Shown: positions 1 through 9,566 of the stretch, piece after piece
Layout: each line of letters begins with the position of its first letter
Numbering within the stretch: position 1 is the stretch's first letter
NCBI RefSeq assembly: GCF_000429365.1
Contig: NZ_AUBS01000016.1
Coordinates: forward strand, 1-64,000
From: Pseudodonghicola xiamenensis DSM 18339
GTDB lineage: Bacteria > Pseudomonadota > Alphaproteobacteria > Rhodobacterales > Rhodobacteraceae
Direction of reading: 5' to 3'
Length of the DNA stretch: 64,000 nucleotides
Notes under the pieces: model-generated
Databases searched by the model: none
Seen by the model: the letters and a program-made list of their open reading frames with translations, nothing else
Told to the model about the DNA's origin: nothing
Made by a program: the position numbers and the translations under genes

Positions 1-287
1 AGGGTGGAATAATCGGGAACGGGCCAGTCCAGCCCGGCCAGGTGCAAAAGGCTGGCGACCATCCCCGCCGTCTGTCTCAGCGGCAACTTGAACAGCACCT
101 TGACCGACAGGCAGAACTGGATCGCCGCATTCGAAAAGATCGGCGGGCGCCCAGGCCGTCCCCCACCCGGCGCGAGCCAGGTCATGTCCTTGTCCAGCCA
201 GATCAGCACAGACCCGCGCTTCCTGAGCGCTGAGTTGTAGCTGGACCAGTTCGTGGTGCGATAGCGGGCGGCTGTGGGCTTGCTCAT
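1..287 (-). CDS. IS5-family (IS903-like) transposase, N-terminal part
   Basis: About 95 codons are visible from ATG at 287 and continue past the left edge. The translation starts MSKPTAARYRTTNWSSYN and contains SALRKRGSVLIWLDKDM, a GRPGRPPIFSNAAIQFCL block and the KVLFKLPLRQTAGMVASLL segment. These are the characteristic N-terminal region of IS5/IS903 DDE transposases that are frequent in alphaproteobacteria. The DDE catalytic residues lie beyond the edge, so activity cannot be judged. Confidence 0.85.
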   Translation of the reverse strand, partial: MSKPTAARYRTTNWSSYNSALRKRGSVLIWLDKDMTWLAPGGGRPGRPPIFSNAAIQFCLSVKVLFKLPLRQTAGMVASLLHLAGLDWPVPDYST

Positions 288-353
288 CCGAACCATCTAA
301 CGCCATGGATTCACGATGTGAATCCTTCCTAGCCAGAGTTCTGCAACAATGCC
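1..353 (-). mobile_element. IS5-family insertion sequence, right-hand portion only
   Basis: The transposase gene reads leftward out of the window. The outer end of the element is placed at about 353, where the minus strand begins GGCATTGTTGCAGAA, resembling the GGC(A/T)TTGTTG terminal repeats of IS903-like IS5 elements. Between this end and the gene lies a perfect dyad, 307-325 (GGATTCAC, 3-nt centre, GTGAATCC). The other end and the target-site duplication are outside the window, so the outer boundary is inferred from the terminal motif only. Confidence 0.7.
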
Positions 354-1040
354 GACCCTATGAAGAAAATGGTCAGATCAGGATTGTCATCATGATTTCC
401 GATCACCCGGTTGTTATTTCCCTTGTCAACGATCTTGACCATGCACTCACGCCTCCGCAAAACTTATCTCCTTATCATTCTCTCGATTATTTTTTTCAAG
501 AGGCCTGAGATGCCAATTTCAAGGCGCCGAAAAACATAAATAGTTTTATATATCCAATTGAGTTTCCCGAAATTCATCAAAAATGAATATCTGTATATTC
601 TTGGGAATTTCATTTTATTTCAATGACTTGAGTTCTGGCTTGATCGTTGACTTGATGAATTGATCGCACATCTTCAGAAGGAACCAGTCAATTTCTGTCT
701 AAAGGGGGATCTGGTGCATAATTCGCCCGCAAGCCCCCAAATCTCGGGCCCATTCCCGTTCCCGCTGCGAGGCAGGCCATCTGCGCCAAATGCCCCAGGA
801 AAATACCTCGACAGGCTCCCTGAATTTTATGCCCGGCAGGCTGAGGAAGTCGAATATAACCTGGCATGTTTTCACACTCGATCCGGCGCAGCCCCCGCAT
901 CTGTCGCCCGGTGATCGGCATGGAAAATTGCGCGTGTCCTGCGACATGCCGTTTGCGGAGAAATGACACTTGCAGTGGAACCGGGGATATCCGACCGCCC
1001 CGATTTTCCGCCGCAAGTGCCGATGATATCGGCTTTTCCT
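354..1040. other. Intergenic region without a recognised gene, with an AT-rich core
   Basis: The stretch from about 500 to 665 is far richer in A and T than the rest of the window and contains an inverted repeat (GAAATTC at 569-575, GAATTTC at 605-611). Short reading frames on both strands between 660 and 1040 have no recognisable motif, ribosome site or plausible composition. It may be remnant or foreign DNA beside the insertion sequence; no function is assigned. Confidence 0.5.
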
Positions 1041-1556
1041 CTATCTTTCCGATATCCCGGGACCGGCAACCCGCCCATCCAGGTGGAAAACGAAACGCGG
1101 GGGAAAACTCGGTCGGCGCTGAAATCCAAATCGCAGGTAGAAGCCCTGGGCCGCAAGGTTGTCGGGGTCGGTGCCCACGGTCAGGTAATCGCAGCTCAGC
1201 CCCGACGCGAAAGTCAGGCAAGCCTCGACCAGTGCCTGCCCCACCCCCTGCCCGCGCATGTGTTTCTCGGTGAACAGGTGATGCAGCTCCATCCCACGGC
1301 GACCGAACTGAAATTGGGCGGTGCCAAAGAGCACGGCATAGCCGATCGGTTTCGCCTGCCGTTCAGCCACCAGCAGATGCAGCCAGCGCGGGTGGCAAAA
1401 TACATCGCGGACGATATGTTCTGTCGTTAACCCGCAGGCATCCTGGTGATGCCGGGCCAACCGCCTGGCCATGCGCAGGATATCGGCACAGTCTTGCGGT
1501 CGCGCCGCACGAATGGTGCCGAAGGATGTGGACCGGAAAAAGGGATCGGGGGGCAT
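1041..1556 (-). CDS. GNAT family N-acetyltransferase
   Basis: 171 aa. Contains the GNAT acetyl-CoA binding core: a beta4 strand followed by MRGQGVGQALVEACL, fitting the Q/RxxGxG/A pyrophosphate-binding loop, then the C-terminal DNLAAQGFYLRFGF segment typical of motif B (an amino-acid substrate or N-terminal amine acetylator fold). A GAGGAG ribosome site lies about ten bases before ATG 1556, supporting this start. Predicted cytosolic. The substrate cannot be inferred. It is the last gene on the minus strand before the AT-rich zone and stands apart from the Hint gene by about 230 bases. Confidence 0.85.
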   Translation of the reverse strand: MPPDPFFRSTSFGTIRAARPQDCADILRMARRLARHHQDACGLTTEHIVRDVFCHPRWLHLLVAERQAKPIGYAVLFGTAQFQFGRRGMELHHLFTEKHMRGQGVGQALVEACLTFASGLSCDYLTVGTDPDNLAAQGFYLRFGFQRRPSFPPRFVFHLDGRVAGPGISER

Positions 1557-1785
1557 TCTCGGGGCTCCTCACCGCAGACGCGGGAGCCGACCTGACATGC
1601 CCCCGGCGGCGGCATGTCGTGATAAGGGGATGCCGCGCTCAGATGAGGCGGCGGGAATAGGTCACAGAGGGAAAAACGGTCTGCGTCATGGCCGCGATTC
1701 AAGCGCTGAACCCATGCTTGTGTCAACCGGCCAGTGCGGCGTTACCGGCGAAAAGCGCCGCAAGGTGCGACAGGCCGGCCCCGGA

Positions 1786-2886
1786 TCAGGCGATGACCGT
1801 CGCCGCCAGCGGCTTGAAGGCCGCAGGTCGGCGCGCCAGCCGTTTGCGCCAATCCGCGCATTTCGCGAAATGCCGTGCCCGGCGTGGTGGCTGCGGGAAA
1901 AGCGCCCGCAACAGCAACAAATCGACCGCTCTCACCCCTTTCAACGCCTCGGGTCCGGGATAAAAGCTCTCAACCGCCAGGCCTTCGGCAAAGACGATCT
2001 CATGGCGCGGAAAGACCAGATTGATATAGCTCACTTTGCCCCGGGCCGGCCCACGCGATACTCCCGGCCGCGCCAGCAGGGCCTTGGCTGCGACCAGGCA
2101 CTGGTTCTGCGCCCCGGCATGAAGCAGGCGATGCTGCGGCGAACAGCGCAGCTCCCGCACCGGCAAGCCACTGCCCAGGCAGCCCTGTGGCAACACAACC
2201 GGCGCCAGCCTCTCGTCGCCATCGCGCAGCTCAGCCGTGCGGCGGACCAGCATCGCCAGAGGCTGCGGTCCGTGGTCCAGCGTCATCACCAGGTCCCCCG
2301 GGCGCACGCTTTCGATCGGGCGCCATCCATCGACGGTCTCGATACGGGTGCCGGGCAGGAAACAGGGCATCGTCGCGTTGACCATATCCTCGAAATCGAG
2401 GTTGCCGTCATTATCGCCGAGATCCGGATCACCGTTCTCATTCTCGGCGGAATAGGTCAGATGGGTCGGCTCCTCGGGCAGATTGCCGTTCAGGTCATAA
2501 AGAAGATAGCCGCCGCTGCCGCGCAGCATGACATATTCATCCCCCCCGCCAAGACCGCCGACGATGTCATGGGCCGGCACCAAATGTTTGAATCCGGGCA
2601 CGGCCGACCAGCCGGAATCGCCGGTGGAGGGATCGCCGTCGGGGTCTTTGGACGGGTCATAAACCTCCAGCCGCCACATCTGCCCGTTCTGGAATTCCGT
2701 CGCGGTCTGGTTGAGGTTCTGATACCACACCAAGCGATAGTTATCGCTGGCACTGCCAAGCGCCTCGACATCGTACAGCTCCATCGCGAACCCCGGCTGC
2801 CCGGGGTTACTGGTTTGGCCATACGAGCTGACCGAGGCCAGCATATCGCCACGCATCGGGATCGGAGCAGTGTAGGTGCCTGTCAT
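1786..2886 (-). CDS. Hint-domain (Hedgehog/intein, Hint_2 type) protein
   Basis: 366 aa. The N-terminal 170 residues are a unique region rich in Asp/Gly with acidic runs (about 77-92 and 152-165) that could bind calcium. The Hint module begins at Cys175 in the block PCFLPGTRIETVDGWRPIES, followed by PGDLV and, near residue 248, CSPQHRLL, the histidine-containing splicing block B equivalent. Related Rhodobacteraceae proteins are large, secreted and probably self-processing, with Cys175 as the expected nucleophile. The basic C-terminal tail (about 330-366) may be a separate extension. No N-terminal signal peptide is seen, so any export would need a C-terminal or other signal. Function unknown; the domain assignment is firm. 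Confidence 0.85.
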   Translation of the reverse strand: MTGTYTAPIPMRGDMLASVSSYGQTSNPGQPGFAMELYDVEALGSASDNYRLVWYQNLNQTATEFQNGQMWRLEVYDPSKDPDGDPSTGDSGWSAVPGFKHLVPAHDIVGGLGGGDEYVMLRGSGGYLLYDLNGNLPEEPTHLTYSAENENGDPDLGDNDGNLDFEDMVNATMPCFLPGTRIETVDGWRPIESVRPGDLVMTLDHGPQPLAMLVRRTAELRDGDERLAPVVLPQGCLGSGLPVRELRCSPQHRLLHAGAQNQCLVAAKALLARPGVSRGPARGKVSYINLVFPRHEIVFAEGLAVESFYPGPEALKGVRAVDLLLLRALFPQPPRRARHFAKCADWRKRLARRPAAFKPLAATVIA

Positions 2887-3051
2887 TTTGATGTCTTCTA
2901 CCTATTACGGCCCGCCACGCTGACCGTTTAGGTAGTCAGGCAAAGGTTATTGTTACAGCCTTGATATATAAAAACATCATCCGGGCATAAATATGGCGCT
3001 GCACATATCCGTCATGCGCAAGCGCGCCATCTCGGCGGAACGGCGCTCGCG

Positions 3052-4101
3052 CTATGCTCCGGCCAATTTCGCGGGCTCCCCCTCCTGCGCCGGTTTCACC
3101 GCGCTCGCCAGCATGGTCATTTTGGGAATCATCACGCCGACGTCGATATCGCTGAACCCGGCTTTGGCCAGCGCCTGTTTCAGCCACCCCTCATCCAAAG
3201 ACCGGGCACGCGGAGTGAATGCTGTGTGCTGCAGTTGCCAAAGCGCGGCGAGCTTCGGGCCGGTGCGATCCGCGCGCACCACGAAATCGTGCAACAGAAA
3301 CCGCCCGCCGGGGGCCAGATGATCAAACGCCCGGCCGACCAACCCATCGTGCGTTTCCCCCGGCACGCCGGAAAACAGATAGGACATCAGCACCGCATCC
3401 TGCGCCCCCGGCCAGGCGGTTTCCAGCGCATTGCCCTCGACGTAGGCGATCCGATCCGACAGCCCGGCCCTGGCGACATAGTTCCGCCCCAGCGCCGCGA
3501 CATTGGGAAAATCGACGATGGTGGCGGTGAGATCGGGGAAAGCCTGGCATAGGGTGATGGCAAAGGCCCCGGTGCCGCCGCCAACGTCCAGCAGCGTCTT
3601 CGCCCCCGACAGGTCGATCTGGCGCGCCAACTGACGCGCCGGTCCCAGAGATCCCGAATGCTGGCTGGCGGAATAGAGCCGCGCCTCCTCCGGATCGGAA
3701 AACCACTCGGCATAGGAGGCCGTCGCTTCCTCGGGAAGATTGTCCTGCAGGGCATCGTCGATCTGGTCCAAGAGCCCATACATCTGCTGGCCCACCTGTA
3801 GCCGCAGATAATCGCCGAAGTCGTATTTCGCCCCCTTGACCAGGAAGCTGTCGGCGGCGGGCGAATTGGCGAAGCGCCCGTCGCCCTGCACCTGAACCAG
3901 TCCGAGCCCCGCCAGCGCGGTCATCAGGGTTTCGGTGCGCGCCTCGTCCAAAGGACAGTTTTCGGCCAGTTCGGCGCAGCTTTGCGGCCCGTCGGCGAGA
4001 TGGGTGAAAACCCCCGCACCCAGTGCCGCAAACAGCGCCTTCGACCCCATGAACCCGAAGGCGATTTCGGAAATCTGGTCGGCTTCAGTCAATACGGTCA
4101 T
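3052..4101 (-). CDS. Acetylserotonin O-methyltransferase-like class I methyltransferase (possible DsyB)
   Basis: 349 aa. N-terminal winged-helix dimerisation region (about 1-110: ALFAALGAGVFTHLADGP, typical of plant-type O-methyltransferases), then a Rossmann methyltransferase domain with SAM motif LLDVGGGTGAFAITLCQAFP near residue 165 and an acidic strand end ATIVDFPNV. A GGGGGAG-like ribosome site precedes ATG 4101. It lies 118 bases downstream of sufS on the same strand, so it may be cotranscribed. The family includes hydroxyneurosporene and acetylserotonin methyltransferases and DsyB, the S-methyltransferase of bacterial DMSP synthesis. The DsyB reading is my inference from overall similarity; no carotenoid or other pathway genes are nearby to decide. 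Confidence 0.8.
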   Translation of the reverse strand: MTVLTEADQISEIAFGFMGSKALFAALGAGVFTHLADGPQSCAELAENCPLDEARTETLMTALAGLGLVQVQGDGRFANSPAADSFLVKGAKYDFGDYLRLQVGQQMYGLLDQIDDALQDNLPEEATASYAEWFSDPEEARLYSASQHSGSLGPARQLARQIDLSGAKTLLDVGGGTGAFAITLCQAFPDLTATIVDFPNVAALGRNYVARAGLSDRIAYVEGNALETAWPGAQDAVLMSYLFSGVPGETHDGLVGRAFDHLAPGGRFLLHDFVVRADRTGPKLAALWQLQHTAFTPRARSLDEGWLKQALAKAGFSDIDVGVMIPKMTMLASAVKPAQEGEPAKLAGA

Positions 4102-4219
4102 CGGCTCCCCCTGTTTCTGAGACAGGAGAAACCTAGAGGTATCGCACGAAGGTTGCCAATAACGACGCGAAAATGTCGCTTTTTGACGTGTCGAGATCGA
4201 GAAAACGATCAGGAAACAG

Positions 4220-5440
4220 TCAGGAGAACAGCTCTCGTGCCAGTTCCAGCGCCTCGATCAGCCGGTCGATTTCCTCTCGGGTGTTATACATCCCGAACGA
4301 GGCGCGGCAGGTGGCACTGACGCCCAGATGCTGCATCAGCGGACCGGCGCAATGGTGCCCGGCACGCACCGCCACCCCCTTCTTGTCGAGAATCGTCGAA
4401 ATATCGTGCGGATGCGCCGGCCCCTCCATCGTCAGGGAGAAGATCGCCGCCTTGCCCGGCGCCTGCCCCTGCACGTTCAACCAGTTCAGCTTGGCGAACT
4501 GCGCCTGGGCGTAATCACGAAGCCCCGCCTCATGCGCGGCGATATTCTCCACGCCGACGCCCATCATGTACTCCAACGCCACCCCCAGGCCGATGGTCTG
4601 GACGATGCCCGGGGTGCCGGCCTCGAACTTCAACGGCGGGTCGGCATAGATCACCTGATCCTTGGTCACCTCACGGATCATGTCGCCGCCGCCCAGGAAG
4701 GGGCGCATCTCGGCCATCCGATCGGCCTTGACATAGATCGCACCGGACCCCGAGGGGCCATAGAGCTTGTGGCCAGTGATGGCATAGAAATCGCAACCGA
4801 TATCCTGCACGTCGACCGGCATGTGGACCGCGCCCTGGCTGCCATCGACCAGCACCGGTACGCCCTTGGCATGGGCCCCTGCGGTGATCGCCTTCACATC
4901 CACCACGGTGCCCAGCACGTTGGAACAATGGGTCACCGCCACCAGTTTCGTCCTGGGCCCGATGGCGTCGATCACCGCCTGTGGGTCAAGCGACCCGTCG
5001 GGCGCGGTATCCACCCATTTCAGCACCACGCCTTGCCGTTCGCGCAGGAAATGCCAGGGCACGATATTGGCGTGGTGCTCCATCACGCTCAGCACGATTT
5101 CGTCGCCAGGCTGCAACCGCGGTGCCGCCCAGGCGTAGGAGACCATGTTGATCCCCTCGGTGGTGCCGGAGTTGAAGATGATCTCATCCTCATGGCCTGC
5201 ATTCAAGAACCGGGCGACGATGCCGCGCACGGCCTCGTATTTCTCGGTTGCGAGATTCGACAGGAAATGCAGCCCGCGGTGCACGTTGGCATATTCCATA
5301 GAATAGGCCTGGGTGATCGCGTCGATCACCACCTGCGGCTTTTGTGCCGAAGCGCCGTTGTCCAGATAGGTCAGCGGCTTGCCGTTCACCTCGCGCGCGA
5401 GGATCGGGAAATCGGCACGGATTTTCTGCACATCATACAT
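4220..5440 (-). CDS. sufS: SufS-type cysteine desulfurase
   Basis: 406 aa, the usual length for group II desulfurases. It converts cysteine to alanine and hands persulfide sulfur to the SufBCD scaffold; PLP dependent, cytosolic. Visible: the N-terminal YLDNGASAQKP, the PLP lysine in ITGHKLYGPSG (about residue 225), and the active-site loop RAGHHCAGPLM near residue 363 with the catalytic Cys. Its ATG overlaps the 3' end of the preceding YIP1 gene by eight bases, so it belongs to the suf operon. It is the second desulfurase of the operon. No sufE or sufU activator is present in the window. Confidence 0.97.
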   Translation of the reverse strand: MYDVQKIRADFPILAREVNGKPLTYLDNGASAQKPQVVIDAITQAYSMEYANVHRGLHFLSNLATEKYEAVRGIVARFLNAGHEDEIIFNSGTTEGINMVSYAWAAPRLQPGDEIVLSVMEHHANIVPWHFLRERQGVVLKWVDTAPDGSLDPQAVIDAIGPRTKLVAVTHCSNVLGTVVDVKAITAGAHAKGVPVLVDGSQGAVHMPVDVQDIGCDFYAITGHKLYGPSGSGAIYVKADRMAEMRPFLGGGDMIREVTKDQVIYADPPLKFEAGTPGIVQTIGLGVALEYMMGVGVENIAAHEAGLRDYAQAQFAKLNWLNVQGQAPGKAAIFSLTMEGPAHPHDISTILDKKGVAVRAGHHCAGPLMQHLGVSATCRASFGMYNTREEIDRLIEALELARELFS

Positions 5441-6017
5441 TGAAAGAGCCTCCCGGCTGTGTCCCCCCGACGATCGCGAGGAGAAGGATCATCAGGACCG
5501 TCATGATCACGATCGACAGAATCATCGTTCCTGCCGCCCGGCCCAGAGAATTGAAGTGGAACACCTGATTGAGGAAATGCACGGTGATGAAGAGGCCGAT
5601 GAACATGGCGGCAAAGACCGCCACCACCCCCAGCGCCGGCGACAGCGTGCCCAGGATCAGCACGATCACCTGAACCCCCATGCGCAGTACCTGCAGCCAC
5701 AGGACCGCGACCAGCAGATCCTCGACCCGGCCCTGCCCGCCCAGCATGCGACCGGCCAGATAAAAGCACAGGATCGTCAGCACCAGACTGGCAGCCATGA
5801 TCCCGAGATAGAAGAAGGGTGAGCCGAAAGCCCCGAAGATCGCCGCCCCCGAGAGCAGGCCTGACAGGCTGTAGATCAGTGTATTCAGGACCGCGGTCAG
5901 CGCCAGCCCGGTCCAGAGCAGATCACGCCGCAGGTTCAATGCCATCAGCTGCCGCGCCGCCATGGCCGGATCGGTCAGCGACAGGGTCACAAGATCGCGC
6001 CAGTAATTTCCGTTCAC
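5433..6017 (-). CDS. YIP1 family membrane protein (second of a pair)
   Basis: 194 aa from a GTG start at 6017, whose GTGA overlaps the stop of the preceding gene by four bases. A longer open frame upstream has atypical Arg/Cys/Pro-rich composition and lies over that neighbour, so I reject it. Four or five hydrophobic segments are evident after a short soluble N-terminus (WRDLVTLSLTDPAMAARQLM). The layout fits the YIP1 fold. Members are regularly found inside rhodobacterial suf operons, with no established role; a membrane role linked to Fe-S assembly is inference. Confidence 0.75.
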   Translation of the reverse strand: MNGNYWRDLVTLSLTDPAMAARQLMALNLRRDLLWTGLALTAVLNTLIYSLSGLLSGAAIFGAFGSPFFYLGIMAASLVLTILCFYLAGRMLGGQGRVEDLLVAVLWLQVLRMGVQVIVLILGTLSPALGVVAVFAAMFIGLFITVHFLNQVFHFNSLGRAAGTMILSIVIMTVLMILLLAIVGGTQPGGSFNV

Positions 6018-6499
6018 ACCGGTGTCCTTTCCGCCCGCCACAAGCCTGCCAGCCAGAACCACAAAAAGATCGCCAACCAGATCAGCCCCACCGCGTCGCG
6101 CCCGGGTCCCGGGCCGATCAGCCCCGAGACAAGCCCGTGCAACAGCATCAGCGGCGACGAGGCCAACAGCGCCCAGAACAGCGCCAGCCGCGCCCCATAC
6201 CAGCCGCCGTGCCCGCCGAAAAGCCGCGCGACGACATGGCTGAACGCAGCGAGGACATAGAACAGCAAGGGCGCAATGATCACCCAGGCCAGCAGGCTGC
6301 CGCCCAGGGTCGGGTTCAGTTCCTGGCTCGCAAGATGCGCCTCGCGCGCAAGGCGGGGCAATTGCGCCACGAAGACCAGCACACAACCCGCCATCAGGAT
6401 GGCCAGCGCGCGGTCTTCACGTTGGCCTGCGGTCAGCAGCCGAGCCACCACGCGCCCCGGCCCCCGGTAAGAGGCCAGGATATCGGTGGTCACCGCCAT
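6014..6499 (-). CDS. YIP1 family-like membrane protein (first of a pair)
   Basis: 161 aa with four likely membrane helices: about 35-50 (LAILMAGCVLVFVAQL), 68-90, 105-125 and 135-155. The start ATG shares one base with the sufD stop (TGATG), pointing to translational coupling, and the next gene overlaps by GTGA. It is shorter than and divergent from the second YIP1 protein; together they may form a hetero-oligomer. Function unknown. Confidence 0.7.
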   Translation of the reverse strand: MAVTTDILASYRGPGRVVARLLTAGQREDRALAILMAGCVLVFVAQLPRLAREAHLASQELNPTLGGSLLAWVIIAPLLFYVLAAFSHVVARLFGGHGGWYGARLALFWALLASSPLMLLHGLVSGLIGPGPGRDAVGLIWLAIFLWFWLAGLWRAERTPV

Positions 6500-7784
6500 C
6501 AGCCGTGCCGCAGCAGCCAGCCGCGCAGACGTTCAAGCAGATCGTCCGACAGACGCGGATCCTCGATCTCGTCCAGCGCCTCTGCCAGGAAGGCCAGCGT
6601 CAGCAGGCTGACCGCCTCGCGTTCGGGCACCCCGCGCGAGCGCAGATAGAACAGCCCCTCTTCGTCGATCGCGCCAGAGGTGGAGCCATGCGAACAGGCC
6701 ACGTCGTCGGCATAGATCTCAAGTTCAGGCTTGGCCAGGAATTGGCTATCGTCGTCCAGCAGCAGCGATTGACTGATCTGATAGCCATCGGTCTTCTGTG
6801 CGCCGGGCTTGACCAGGATCTTGCCCTGGAACACGCCGACCGCGCCGTTCTTCAGCACTTTCTTGAACACCTGCCGGCTTTCACAGCCGACCGCGTCATG
6901 GGTGATGAAAACGGTGTCGTCGTGATGGAAATCGCCGTCTCCGACACAGGCGCCGGCGACATGGGCCACCGCATCGTCGCCGGTGAATTCGACCACTTGT
7001 TCGTTGCGGGTCATCACACCGTTCACCGTGAGGGTGAAGGATTTATAGACCGATTCAGCGCCAAGACGGGCGAACATATGGGTCACCGTCCGGCGTTCGT
7101 GATCGCGGCCCTGGGCGCGCACATGATGCAACTTGCCACCGTCGGCGATGTCGATTTCGGTGCACTTGTTGAACCGGGCCGCCGCCGGGCCGTTTTCCAG
7201 CAACGTCAGCTCAGCACCGGCATCGACGCGGATCAGGTGATGCAACAGCGCGTCAGAGGTTTCCAAGCGGTGCTTGTAGACGATGCTGATCGGTCGCGCC
7301 GGGGTGCCGGTGACATGGATCGCCAGACCGTCCGTGGCGAATGCGCTGTTCAGCGCCGCCAAGGGACGGGCCACTGGGGTCTGACCGTTCGTTTCAAGAA
7401 CGCCGTACAAGTCCTTGGCCCAATGGATGTCCTTGTCGCAGACATCGGCGAGCCGCTCGATCGTGACCCCCTCCATCGCCAGTTCGTCAGAGGCCTCCGG
7501 ATCGAAAATACCATCGACGAAGACGATCTTCAGCCGCTCCACCGCATCGAACATCGGGCCCTCGTCATTGACGAAGGCCGGCGCCGGCACCGGATCGGGT
7601 TGGATCAGCGTATCGGGGCGGGTGAATTTCCAGTATTCGTCACGCCGCTGCGGCAGGCCCATCTGCCTCAGGCGGGACAGTGCCGCCTTGCGTGCCGGCG
7701 CCAGACAGCCGTCCTCAGGCAGGCTCAGCCCGGCGATCCGCACCTCGAGCGCTTCAAGCGCCTTGGGATCGGGAAGCGCAGCCA

Positions 7785-7785
<1 letters not shown>
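6499..7785 (-). CDS. sufD: Fe-S cluster assembly protein SufD
   Basis: 428 aa from ATG 7785; a GTG at 7788 would add one residue and overlap sufC as GTGA. SufD is the SufB paralogue that forms the SufBC2D scaffold with the SufC ATPase and is needed for iron entry. Seen: an N-terminal helical part (about 1-120), then the right-handed beta-helix core, ending in the conserved C-terminal region with VACSHGSTSGAIDEEGLFYL and SRGVPEREA. The His in SHGST is the family's cluster-site histidine. Tightly coupled to sufC and the YIP1 genes. Confidence 0.96.
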
Positions 7786-8540
<755 letters not shown>

Positions 8541-8607
8541 TTTTTCCTCTTTCTTGTCTCACGGCCACGGGTCTTGCCCGGGCGATGTTCCTATCTCTTT
8601 CCCGGCG

Positions 8608-9213
8608 TCAGGGCCGGGTCATGTATTTGATGACCTGCAACAGCCGGTCGGGCGGAATGGCCATCGGGGCCACTTCGAACGCGGCCATCCGGCCGATGAT
8701 CATCGGAGTGCCCAGAAACTCCTCAACCCGCGCAAACCAGCTCCGCTTGGTGTAATCGTCGAACAGCAGCGTCACCGGGCGCAGGATCGAAAAGGCCGTT
8801 GCCAAGGCGCAGCCGATGCGAAAACGTCCATCGACAAGCACCACATCCGGATGACGAAAATCCTTTTTCCGCCAGATCTTGAGGGGGTAGTTCGGGAACT
8901 TGCGCCAATCGCTATCGTCCTTCGGGTGGCCCCAATCCTCGGTCTTGCCGACATCGCTCCAGTGGATATCGACGCTCGAGCCTTCGGCTGGCGGGTTGGT
9001 GATGAACCACTCCTTCATCATCCGCGCCCATTTCCGATCGCTTTCGACCGAAGTGACATGTTTGCCCGGCATTTCCGCCGCCAGAACCGTCGAGCCGCCG
9101 GAACCGTATTCCAGGATGACCCCGGCCTGCGCATAGGCCGCGCGCAAGGCCTCGGCCTCAGGCACCGGCAAGGTCAGGACCGGACGGTCGATTTGGCGGG
9201 CGGCTTGGGTCAT
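8608..9213 (-). CDS. Conserved protein with methyltransferase-like N-terminus
   Basis: 201 aa. The segment [19 protein letters not shown] followed by [14 protein letters not shown] looks like motif I and the acidic strand-2 end of a Rossmann methyltransferase, and [11 protein letters not shown] resembles the motif IV strand. The rest is not assignable. Start codon ATG at 9213 overlaps the YbjQ gene stop as ATGA. It sits inside the suf operon between sufB and sufC, as does an FkbM methyltransferase. I do not recognise a defined function; modification of sugar or protein is only a guess. Confidence 0.7.
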   Translation of the reverse strand: MTQAARQIDRPVLTLPVPEAEALRAAYAQAGVILEYGSGGSTVLAAEMPGKHVTSVESDRKWARMMKEWFITNPPAEGSSVDIHWSDVGKTEDWGHPKDDSDWRKFPNYPLKIWRKKDFRHPDVVLVDGRFRIGCALATAFSILRPVTLLFDDYTKRSWFARVEEFLGTPMIIGRMAAFEVAPMAIPPDRLLQVIKYMTRP

Positions 9214-9527
9214 GCCCGTTCGATCACCACCGCAGTGCCGGAGGCGCTGACCATCAGCATGTTGTTGATGACCTCATAATCCAGATCGACCCCCACGACC
9301 GCGGAGCCCCCAAGCGCTGCCGCTCGCCCCTCCATTTCGGCCAATGCGGTGGCCCGGGCTCGGCCCAGCTCCTTTTCATAGGCGCCGGAGCGGCCGCCGA
9401 CGATATCAGTGATGCCGGCAAAGAAATCACGGACCACATTGGCCCCCAGGATGGCCTCGCCGACGACGATCCCCTTGTATTCGCTGATCCGGTGCCCGTC
9501 GATACCGGGGGTAGTGGTAACGATCAT
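9210..9527 (-). CDS. YbjQ (UPF0145) family protein
   Basis: 105 aa, full length for this small family. Conserved features: the start [13 protein letters not shown], the central [32 protein letters not shown], and [15 protein letters not shown] at the C-terminal half. Members form pentamers and are annotated as possible heavy-metal-binding proteins, with little functional proof. Coupled by ATGA overlap to the downstream conserved protein. Its place in the suf operon would fit metal handling, which is inference. Confidence 0.9.
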   Translation of the reverse strand: MIVTTTPGIDGHRISEYKGIVVGEAILGANVVRDFFAGITDIVGGRSGAYEKELGRARATALAEMEGRAAALGGSAVVGVDLDYEVINNMLMVSASGTAVVIERA

Positions 9528-9566
9528 CCTGATATCCTTTCATCATGAAAAATCAGCCGCTTGGGC

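Noticed and set aside
660-1221. Overlapping short frames on both strands before the GNAT gene
   Set aside because: No motif, conserved composition or ribosome site. Left as intergenic.
1471-2931. Long plus-strand frame (486 codons) antisense to the Hint gene
   Set aside because: Arg/His/Gln-rich composition without motifs. The opposite strand has a clear Hint-domain gene.
5433-6386. Extended start of the second YIP1-like gene (317 codons)
   Set aside because: The first 123 codons are Cys/Arg/Pro-rich and overlap the first YIP1 gene on the same strand. GTG at 6017 gives the GTGA overlap and normal composition.
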